The position numbers and the translations under genes were made by a program. The notes below the pieces were generated by a model. That model ran no database searches. It saw only the letters and a list, made by a program, of their open reading frames with translations, and was not told where the DNA came from. From an uncultured Collinsella sp. (GTDB taxonomy: Bacteria > Actinomycetota > Coriobacteriia > Coriobacteriales > Coriobacteriaceae), in NCBI GenBank assembly GCA_900756945.1, contig CAAELZ010000093.1:1-46889 (forward strand): a stretch of 46,889 nt of DNA, read 5' to 3'. This document shows positions 41,205 to 46,889 of this stretch, piece by piece; the stretch's first letter is position 1, and each line of letters starts with the position of its first letter.

Positions 41205-42920
41205 CTATTGTGCCGAGCCCGCAACGGGCTCAAAATGCTTGTCCTTCACGGCTGCCGCCAAGCGATCTGCCAGATTGCGTACGCGCGGATCCAGACGTGC
41301 GGCACCCGGATTGACAAAGAAGCGGGCCGTGCAGTCCATAATGCGACCAGTAATAACGAGGTCGTTATCGCGCAGCGTGGCGCCCGTGGCGGTAATATCC
41401 ACGATGCGATCGGTCATGCCGACGATGGGACCCAGCTCAATGTTACCGTGCAGCGAGACGATATCGGCGTTCACACCGCGCTCGGCATACCAGGCGCTCG
41501 CGATGCGCGGATACTTGGTGGCCACGCGAAGCGACCCGCGGCGGGCATAGTTGCGCTCGGCCTGGCCGGCGCGCCACGCGGGCTCCGCCTCAATGAAAGT
41601 GCACAGGCCGTAGCCCAGATCGACCAGCTGCAGCAGGTTGAGGTCGGCCTCGATAAGCGAGTCCCAACCGCAGATGCCGCAATCGGCACCGCCGCAGCCC
41701 ACAAAGGCGGGCGCATCGCTGGGACGCACGATGACAAACTCGATATCGCCGACCGCGCCCTTACCGGCACGCGTGTCGCGGCCGCGCACGATCAGGTGAC
41801 GGCCGGGGTCGCGCAACTCAGAGACGTCTAAGCCCGCAGCCTCGAGCACGTCGAGCGTATCGGCCTTGAGCGAGCCCTTGGGCACGGCGATGCGTAGCGG
41901 GCCCTCGGCGCCACGGCCCACGGCGTGGTCGCCATCGGGGGCGGCATCCTCGGCCGAGGTGCGCGCGGCCTCCAGACGCTCGAGCGAAAAGGCAAAGCCC
42001 GCCGCCGGTACCTCGATGCCGTCGCCAAATGCGCCGGTAAAGATGGAGTCGTAGCGGCCGCCCGAACCGACCGGGTCAGGCAGGCCGCCGGCATAGGCCT
42101 TAAAGACCAGGCCCGTGTAGTAATCAAACGAGTTCATGATGGAGAAGTCGAACGACAGCACCTGGGCGTCCCCGGGAGCCAGGCCCTCGACCAGAGCACG
42201 CAGCTCACGCGTCAGCGGCGCGACGATACCGGCGGCCTCTAGCAGCGCGTCCACGCGGTCGAGTACCTCGGCACCGCCGTGCAAACGCGGCAGCTCGCTA
42301 ATGGCGGCCTTGACGGCATCGGACTCGGCACTTGCCGCCACGCGGGCATCGAGGCCCACAAAGTCGTTGGCGTGCACGCAGCGCAGGGCCTCGGCGGCCA
42401 GCTCGCGATCCTCGCACGCCGTAAGCAGCTCCTTAAACGGACGCACGCTGCCCGCGATAATGCGCGCATCGGGCAGCGCCAGCTTGCGCATAGCCTCCGC
42501 CACCAGCGAGACGATCTCGACATCGCCCGCAACATCGCCCGCACCGATAAGTTCAAGGCCCAGCTGAGTAAACTGACGCGAGCCACCGGCATTGCGTTGG
42601 CACTCGCGAACCACCGGTGCCTCGTAGCGAAGGCGCAGCGGCAGATCGGCCGCGCGCATGCGGGTCGAAACCAAGCGCACGATCGGCAGCGTGTTGTCGG
42701 GACGGACCACCAGCAGGCGACCGTCGTCATCAAAGAGCTTAAACGGGGTGTCCGCAATGCGGCCGCCCTCCTCGAGCGAGCCCTTGTCCTCGAGCAGCGG
42801 CGTCTCGACCGGAAGGTAATGATGCTCCCTGAAGCAGCCCTTCACCGTCAGCGCAATCTCCTCGCGCGCCTGAGCCTCCTCGGGCAATATGTCCCGGAAT
42901 CCCCACGGTGTGGCCGTCAT
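41205..42920 (-). CDS. Fused ATP phosphoribosyltransferase: HisZ-HisG
   Basis: The 571-aa protein joins two subunits that are normally separate. Residues about 1-325 are HisZ, the HisRS-like regulatory subunit (GFRDILPEEAQARE, VVRPDNTLPIVRLVSTRMR, QLGLELIG, GGRYDSIFTGAFG). An acidic, glycine-containing linker spans about 326-340. Residues about 341-571 are short-form HisG (PLRIAVPKGSLKADTLDVLE, GIVGMTDRIVDITATGATLRDND-type PRPP loop), without the C-terminal ACT-like regulatory domain of the long form. It catalyses the first, feedback-controlled step. AGGAGG precedes the ATG. It heads the his operon. Confidence 0.92.
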   Translation of the reverse strand: MTATPWGFRDILPEEAQAREEIALTVKGCFREHHYLPVETPLLEDKGSLEEGGRIADTPFKLFDDDGRLLVVRPDNTLPIVRLVSTRMRAADLPLRLRYEAPVVRECQRNAGGSRQFTQLGLELIGAGDVAGDVEIVSLVAEAMRKLALPDARIIAGSVRPFKELLTACEDRELAAEALRCVHANDFVGLDARVAASAESDAVKAAISELPRLHGGAEVLDRVDALLEAAGIVAPLTRELRALVEGLAPGDAQVLSFDFSIMNSFDYYTGLVFKAYAGGLPDPVGSGGRYDSIFTGAFGDGIEVPAAGFAFSLERLEAARTSAEDAAPDGDHAVGRGAEGPLRIAVPKGSLKADTLDVLEAAGLDVSELRDPGRHLIVRGRDTRAGKGAVGDIEFVIVRPSDAPAFVGCGGADCGICGWDSLIEADLNLLQLVDLGYGLCTFIEAEPAWRAGQAERNYARRGSLRVATKYPRIASAWYAERGVNADIVSLHGNIELGPIVGMTDRIVDITATGATLRDNDLVITGRIMDCTARFFVNPGAARLDPRVRNLADRLAAAVKDKHFEPVAGSAQ

Positions 42921-42956
42921 CTGGTGAGCCTCCTCATGCTGTGTTTCATATAGAAC

Positions 42957-42986
42957 AGAAGACCGGCGTAGCTCCGCCGGTCTTCT
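42957..42986 (-). terminator. Hairpin upstream of hisZG
   Basis: A perfect 12-bp stem AGAAGACCGGCG/CGCCGGTCTTCT with a 6-nt loop. On the minus strand TCTTCTGTTCTATATG follows. It lies about 100 bp after the epimerase stop and 37 bp before hisZG, so it either ends the PTS transcript or is part of a his leader. Confidence 0.7.
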
Positions 42987-43089
42987 GGGTACTTTAGCAT
43001 ACTAGAGTGCTTGCGGGGAAAATCCGTCGCAGCCGCTCACACCGTATTCATCTGGAAACATAGAGTAGATTGCCGCAGCCCAACCTCAC

Positions 43090-43926
43090 CTAGGCGCCAA
43101 TCGCACGACGATACTCTGCCATTACCTGCGCATCGGCAGCTGCGGGGTCGGCAAAATAGCGCCCGTCATAGGTCTCGGCCGAAACAACTCCGCGATAGCC
43201 GCGCGCCACCAGCCTATCCAGGTCAGCGCGCATATCGCGGTCGCCGTCACCCCAGGCAAGATGCGTCGTGCCATCTGCCGCAACATCGACAAAATGCACG
43301 TGGGCGACATCTTCGCCAAGCAGATCGAAGTAATCATCGATGGTATCCCCCGCCACCGCCATGGCGCCCATATCCAGACACGCCTTAAGCGCCGGATGAT
43401 CAACTGCCTCGATCATGCGCTTCGTATCGGCCGCCGAGTTCACGATCATCGACTCAACCGGCTGTAGGGCTTCGAGCACCAGTCGCACGCCGCGTTCTCC
43501 CGCATGCTCGGCAATCGCACGCAGCATCGAGGCGCTGCGACCCCACGCGTCCTCGATCGGCTCGTTCAAAAATGCCCAGCCGCTCGAGACCATGACCTGC
43601 TCGGCTCCAAGTTCCGCCGCGATATCCACAACGTTCTTAAAGTACGCGAGCGTGCGGGCACGCGCCTCATTCCCGCGCGCCGCGATATTCCACGGCTTGG
43701 GGTTGTTCTGTTCGGGACAAAGCCCCACAATCCGAACTCCATACCGCTGCGACAGCTTTCGCACCTGCTCGAGCGAATCGTATCCATGGCAATCGACATA
43801 CAGATGCATCGCCCCGGTCCAAAGCTCACAACACGCGTAGCCCGAGGCCGCTGCCGAAGAAAAGAATTCCTCAAGGTCAAAATAACGATGGCTGATATTC
43901 ATGACGGCAAGCTGCGGATACTCCAT
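43090..43926 (-). CDS. Sugar-phosphate isomerase/epimerase, FrlC-like
   Basis: The 278-aa TIM-barrel protein belongs to the AP-endonuclease 2 superfamily. It resembles FrlC, the fructoselysine 3-epimerase: ELWTGAMHLYVD, VGLCPEQNNPKPWN, VLEALQPVESMIVNSAADTK, ACLDMGAMAV, DVAHVHFVD and VSAETYDGRY, which supply the metal ligands (two Glu, Asp, His). AAAGGTGG lies 8 nt before ATG 43926; a GTG 9 nt earlier overlaps this site. It follows the PTS genes, which points to a role in uptake and conversion of an Amadori-type or ketose substrate. Confidence 0.82.
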   Translation of the reverse strand: MEYPQLAVMNISHRYFDLEEFFSSAAASGYACCELWTGAMHLYVDCHGYDSLEQVRKLSQRYGVRIVGLCPEQNNPKPWNIAARGNEARARTLAYFKNVVDIAAELGAEQVMVSSGWAFLNEPIEDAWGRSASMLRAIAEHAGERGVRLVLEALQPVESMIVNSAADTKRMIEAVDHPALKACLDMGAMAVAGDTIDDYFDLLGEDVAHVHFVDVAADGTTHLAWGDGDRDMRADLDRLVARGYRGVVSAETYDGRYFADPAAADAQVMAEYRRAIGA

Positions 43927-43943
43927 CTTGTCCACCTTTCGGC

Positions 43944-43978
43944 AAAAGGGCGCCGCAGCACAATGTGCGCGACGCCCC
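43944..43978 (-). terminator. Hairpin between the EIID gene and the epimerase gene
   Basis: GGGCG-CGC pairs with GCG-CGCCC around a loop. On the minus strand the last arm is followed by TTTT. It lies before the epimerase start and may reduce read-through into it. Confidence 0.5.
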
Positions 43979-44009
43979 CTCTTACATTGTTTTAATTATG
44001 ACGGATGCC

Positions 44010-44846
44010 CTACTGAACACCAAGCACTCCAAAGAACGCGCCGGCGATACTCACGAGTAGGATCACGAGCATGATGAGCAGCGGATTCATCTTCTTCTTG
44101 AGCATGAGATAGACAATTCCAAACAGCCCCATCGTGACAAAGCCCGGGAAGATTCCGTTGAGCAGCTCGGCCAGCGTCTGAGCACCATCGCCCGCGCCGA
44201 CCATGAGCGGAATGTCCACGGTGACCATCTCCATGGTCATAGCGCCGATCACCATGGCGCCCATGATAGAGGCCATCTTGACGATCGTGTCCATAATGCC
44301 CGATTCCTGGACCTTGCTGATCATGTCCGAGCCAAAGCGATATCCCACAAACGTCAGCAGGTAACGGATGATGTAGTGGGGGACGTTGAACACGAGCAGG
44401 AACAAAATCGGGCCAAGAATAGAGCCCTGCAGCGCCAGCGACGTGCCGACACCCGTTGCCAAAATTCGCAGCGTACCCCAGTAGAAGGCATCGCCCACGC
44501 CGGACAGCGGTCCCATCAAAGCAAGCTTGACATTAGAGATCGCGCTCGTGTCAAAGTTATCTTCGGTGGCGTTGACTTCTTCCATTGCGGCAGCAATGGA
44601 CATGGGGAGCGTCGAGATATACGGCGTGACGTTATAGAGCTCCATATGGCGCTTGAGTGCGGCCTTAAAGTCCGCATCCTGCGGATACAGCTTGCGAAGG
44701 ATCGGCATAAGGGCCCACATAAAGCCGATATGGCCCATACGCTCGTAGTTCCAGGAATGCTCATAGGGAATCGAGCGCCAGAACAGCTTCTTAAGGTCTG
44801 CGCGGGAAATCAGCCCGTTGTAAGAAGACTCAAACTTAAAACTCAT
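44010..44846 (-). CDS. Mannose-family PTS EIID component
   Basis: The 278-aa membrane protein has the EIID signature: SIPYEHSWNYERMGHIGFMWAL near the N-terminus, MEEVNATEDNF, MGPLSGVGDAFYWGTLRIL and several hydrophobic segments toward the C-terminus (ILFLLVFNVPHYIIRYLLTF, LLIMLVILLVSIAGAFFG). Start 44846 lies inside the end of the EIIC gene, an 11-bp overlap. With EIIC it forms the sugar-translocating unit. Confidence 0.93.
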   Translation of the reverse strand: MSFKFESSYNGLISRADLKKLFWRSIPYEHSWNYERMGHIGFMWALMPILRKLYPQDADFKAALKRHMELYNVTPYISTLPMSIAAAMEEVNATEDNFDTSAISNVKLALMGPLSGVGDAFYWGTLRILATGVGTSLALQGSILGPILFLLVFNVPHYIIRYLLTFVGYRFGSDMISKVQESGIMDTIVKMASIMGAMVIGAMTMEMVTVDIPLMVGAGDGAQTLAELLNGIFPGFVTMGLFGIVYLMLKKKMNPLLIMLVILLVSIAGAFFGVLGVQ

Positions 44847-45627
44847 CAAACCCACTCCCAATCGCAGGATCCTCGGTTGCCGCTGCGGGCTGCTCCGCCT
44901 TTTTCTTGTCACCCAAAACCGTCATCGCGACGACGATAATCGCGGCAAAGATCGCCACGCCCGTCGTGCTAATGCCAAAGTAGGCGACGAGGAAGAAGCC
45001 AGCGAAGAAGAACGGAGCCACTGTTTTGTTCATAATCATCTGCGCCAGCATCGCAAAGCCGAGTGCGGGCAAGAAGGCGGCGGCGACATCCATGCCGGTC
45101 TGAACGAAATCGGGGATGATGTTGAGCAGGCTGGCAACAGCATCGGCGCCAAAGAAGAATGCCAGGGGAATGATCAGCAGGCCGCACCAGCTCTGCGCGT
45201 AACCGGCAATGAGCATGTTGCGCGTGATGGCCTTGGTGTCTCCGTCCTCGACGTTTTTGTCGATACGGTGCACCAGCAGCAGCATGACCGGCTGGCCCAG
45301 GGCCGTATCGAGCGCCAGGACGATCGTTGCGATGGGAATACCCAGGGTCAGGGCCGCCGAAGCGTCCGCGCCGGCCTGCATGGCAAGAGATACACCCAGG
45401 ATAGTGCCGGAAATCGTATCGGGCGGGTTATAGGCGCCGACCGAGATGGCGCCGACCATGGCAAGCTCCATCGTGGCGCCCATAATGGTGCCGGTCACCA
45501 CATCGCCCATGACAAGGCCGACCAACGGTCCGAGCACAATGGGGCGCTGAAGGTAACTCGTACCGGTCAGCCACTCGGAATAGCCCAAAAGGGCAATCAG
45601 GAAAATCAGGATCGTCTTGATAACCAT
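44836..45627 (-). CDS. Mannose-family PTS EIIC component
   Basis: The 263-aa membrane protein has the EIIC signature near the N-terminus (QRPIVLGPLVGLVMGDVVTG, MELAMVGAISVGAYNPPD) and about eight hydrophobic segments. The acidic C-terminus (ATEDPAIGSGFDEF) is cytoplasmic. The gene begins 8 bp after the EIIB stop. Confidence 0.93.
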   Translation of the reverse strand: MVIKTILIFLIALLGYSEWLTGTSYLQRPIVLGPLVGLVMGDVVTGTIMGATMELAMVGAISVGAYNPPDTISGTILGVSLAMQAGADASAALTLGIPIATIVLALDTALGQPVMLLLVHRIDKNVEDGDTKAITRNMLIAGYAQSWCGLLIIPLAFFFGADAVASLLNIIPDFVQTGMDVAAAFLPALGFAMLAQMIMNKTVAPFFFAGFFLVAYFGISTTGVAIFAAIIVVAMTVLGDKKKAEQPAAATEDPAIGSGFDEF

Positions 45628-45635
45628 GACAGCCC

Positions 45636-46106
45636 CTAACCGATGACCTTTGCGGCGTCAGTCTTCGCATCCGCCGGAATCATCTGAATGAACAGCTCAT
45701 AGCCCTCGCCGAGTAGCTCCTTCACGTAGGCCTCGTTCTCGGACGTAAGGAATACGCTCGTCGAGACCTGGCGGGCATCCTCGCTAAAGGCCACATTGCC
45801 GAGGTTGATCTTCTTGACGCCCATCGCCTTGGCGACGGCACCGGCCTGTTGGATCGTCTCGCAAACCACGAAGAGCTTGTACTTGTCGGTCACACCGCTC
45901 TGGAGCGCCTTGACGGCATCCTCGGTGTTTTTGACGACGACCTTGCATCCTTCGGGCTTTGCAAGGGACAGGGCCTGCAGACGAAGCTTGTCGTTGAGGA
46001 CCGTGTCGCTCACTAACAGGATGCAGTCGGCACCCAGAGCCGAGGTCCAGCTAACGGCAACCTGGCCGTGAAGCAGTCGATAGTCCACGCGAATCATCTG
46101 AATCAT
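45636..46106 (-). CDS. Mannose-family PTS EIIB component
   Basis: The 156-aa cytoplasmic protein has the phosphorylated histidine H13 in IRVDYRLLHGQVAVSW. Further core strands are ADCILLVSDTV and INLGNVAFSEDARQVS. It transfers phosphate from EIIA to the incoming sugar. AGGAGC precedes the ATG. Confidence 0.94.
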   Translation of the reverse strand: MIQMIRVDYRLLHGQVAVSWTSALGADCILLVSDTVLNDKLRLQALSLAKPEGCKVVVKNTEDAVKALQSGVTDKYKLFVVCETIQQAGAVAKAMGVKKINLGNVAFSEDARQVSTSVFLTSENEAYVKELLGEGYELFIQMIPADAKTDAAKVIG

Positions 46107-46122
46107 GATGTGCTCCTAACGA

Positions 46123-46539
46123 TTAAAACTCATCGAGTTCGGCCTGCCCCAGCAGGTCGTTGACGTACTTGACCTTGGTGTCGTCCGCCTCGACGATCTG
46201 GCGAATGGCCTCATCGATCGGGGTGGAGTCGGGCACGAACAGCAACTGAATAAGGAGCGGCAGGTTCATATTGGTCACAAGGTGCGTGTTGGGGCGCGTC
46301 TGGACGATCTTGGTGAACTCGTTGTTGACGCTGCCGCCAAAGAGGTCGGTGCAAACGACGACCTCATCGTCCGCGGCAAAGTCGTCCAGAATCGCCGCAG
46401 CCTCCTTGACCAGGTCCTCGTTTCCGTCGACATACATAGACAGCGCATGGACGTTTTCGCGCTCGCCGGAAAGCAGGCCGATGCTCTCGACGATTCCAGA
46501 CGCGAAATGAGCATGGGACGCCACGATAAACTGCCTCAT
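46123..46539 (-). CDS. Mannose-family PTS EIIA component
   Basis: The 138-aa protein has the phosphorylated histidine H9 in FIVASHAHFASGIVESIGLL, a slight variant of the usual GHGxxAxG motif. The second strand is VVVCTDLFGGSVNNEF. It accepts phosphate from HPr. AAAGGGG lies before ATG 46539. A preceding frame extension of 16 codons runs into the terminator. Confidence 0.93.
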   Translation of the reverse strand: MRQFIVASHAHFASGIVESIGLLSGERENVHALSMYVDGNEDLVKEAAAILDDFAADDEVVVCTDLFGGSVNNEFTKIVQTRPNTHLVTNMNLPLLIQLLFVPDSTPIDEAIRQIVEADDTKVKYVNDLLGQAELDEF

Positions 46540-46566
46540 TCGATTCCCCTTTCTTCCGAACTTCGG

Positions 46567-46597
46567 CATAAAAATGCCCGGACGCATGCGCCCGGGC
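46567..46597 (-). terminator. Terminator between the SIS gene and the EIIA gene
   Basis: GCCCGG/CCGGGC encloses the self-complementary CGCATGCG. On the minus strand ATTTTTA follows. It lies 36 bp after the SIS-domain stop and suggests that the SIS gene is expressed more than the PTS genes. Confidence 0.75.
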
Positions 46598-46633
46598 AGG
46601 GTGCTTCTTGATCAGTAGCTAATTTGTCGCCGA

Positions 46634-46889
46634 TTAGTAATCGAACTGGTGATAGTAGCGACGGTAGTTGAGGTTGTGCTTGGTGACCGTCTCGTAGTAA
46701 GCGGCAAGGCGATCGGTGATCAGCGAGGAGAGGATCCACGGAGACACGATGACGCGGAACTCGTCGTCAAGGCCGGGGATCGCGAACTCAGCGGTGTCGA
46801 TGATGTTGATGTCGGTGTCGCCGGTCACGCCGCGGGTCAGGAAGGCGCGGACGCGCTCGTCGAGCTTGCGGTTCTCGTCCTCGCCCATG
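46634..46889 (-). CDS. C-terminal part of a SIS-domain sugar-phosphate isomerase/deglycase-like protein (partial)
   Basis: Only the last 84 residues are visible; the start lies beyond the right edge. The visible part, SPWILSSLITDRLAAYYETV and the C-terminal NYRRYYHQFDY, resembles the C-terminal helix region of SIS-domain aldose-ketose isomerases and fructoselysine/glucoselysine-6-phosphate deglycases (FrlB, GfrE/GfrF). With the PTS genes and an FrlC-like epimerase this suggests an Amadori-product route. The fragment alone cannot prove this. Confidence 0.6.
   Translation of the reverse strand, partial: MGEDENRKLDERVRAFLTRGVTGDTDINIIDTAEFAIPGLDDEFRVIVSPWILSSLITDRLAAYYETVTKHNLNYRRYYHQFDY

Noticed and set aside
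1..46889. CRISPR arrays, rRNA genes, prophage genes or a replication origin
   Set aside because: No regularly spaced direct repeats, rRNA-like sequence, phage structural genes or dnaA-box cluster was seen.

Overview
The window looks like chromosomal DNA of a high-GC, anaerobic gut actinobacterium, most likely a Collinsella-like member of the Coriobacteriia. This is an inference from the GC-rich coding style, the AAAGG/GGAGG ribosome binding sites, the protein families present and the many palindromic intergenic repeats. No 16S gene is present. Most genes lie on the minus strand.

Layout. 34-1758 holds a two-component pair. 1928-5513 is an aminotransferase / ornithine-cyclodeaminase-family pair divergent from a PucR-type regulator. 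5532-9016 has an unknown protein, purH and a GNAT acetyltransferase. 9156-13684 has a DUF2207 membrane protein, a gluQRS gene preceded by a candidate structured RNA, a metallophosphoesterase and a small membrane protein. 13800-18760 is a visibly AT-richer defence island: an AIPR/DGQHR-like protein, a convergent EcoRII-like endonuclease/methyltransferase pair and an AbiEi-like antitoxin, followed by a 182-bp MITE-like element. 19312-25531 carries a DUF4342 protein with a second two-component system, an orphan PTS IIB plus VOC protein, a membrane-anchored helical protein, tRNA-Leu(TAA), a Ppx/GppA phosphatase and a FtsB/DivIC-like septum protein. 25728-29176 is eno, mazG, a YfcE-like phosphoesterase and a stand-alone LarC C-terminal domain. 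29560-33545 encodes a 1188-aa tandem CydDC-like ABC transporter translationally coupled to a YgbA-type protein.

33666-42920 is a near-complete histidine locus. The minus-strand operon runs hisZG (fused), hisD, hisC, hisB, hisH, hisA, hisF, hisI, a 75-aa unknown gene, hisE. A convergent PHP-type histidinol phosphatase supplies the missing dephosphorylation step. 43090 to the right edge is a mannose-family PTS operon (partial SIS-domain protein, EIIA, EIIB, EIIC, EIID, FrlC-like epimerase) that resembles fructoselysine/glucoselysine utilisation loci.

The most notable observations are: (1) a ~95-nt palindromic element present twice, directly 3' of purH and of hisF, whose two copies differ by five compensatory base-pair changes; (2) the HisZ-HisG fusion; (3) the EcoRII-like restriction island with an AIPR-like partner preceded by a hairpin/seed/terminator module complementary to that partner's ribosome binding site; and (4) the MITE-like element and several other palindromic repeat families.
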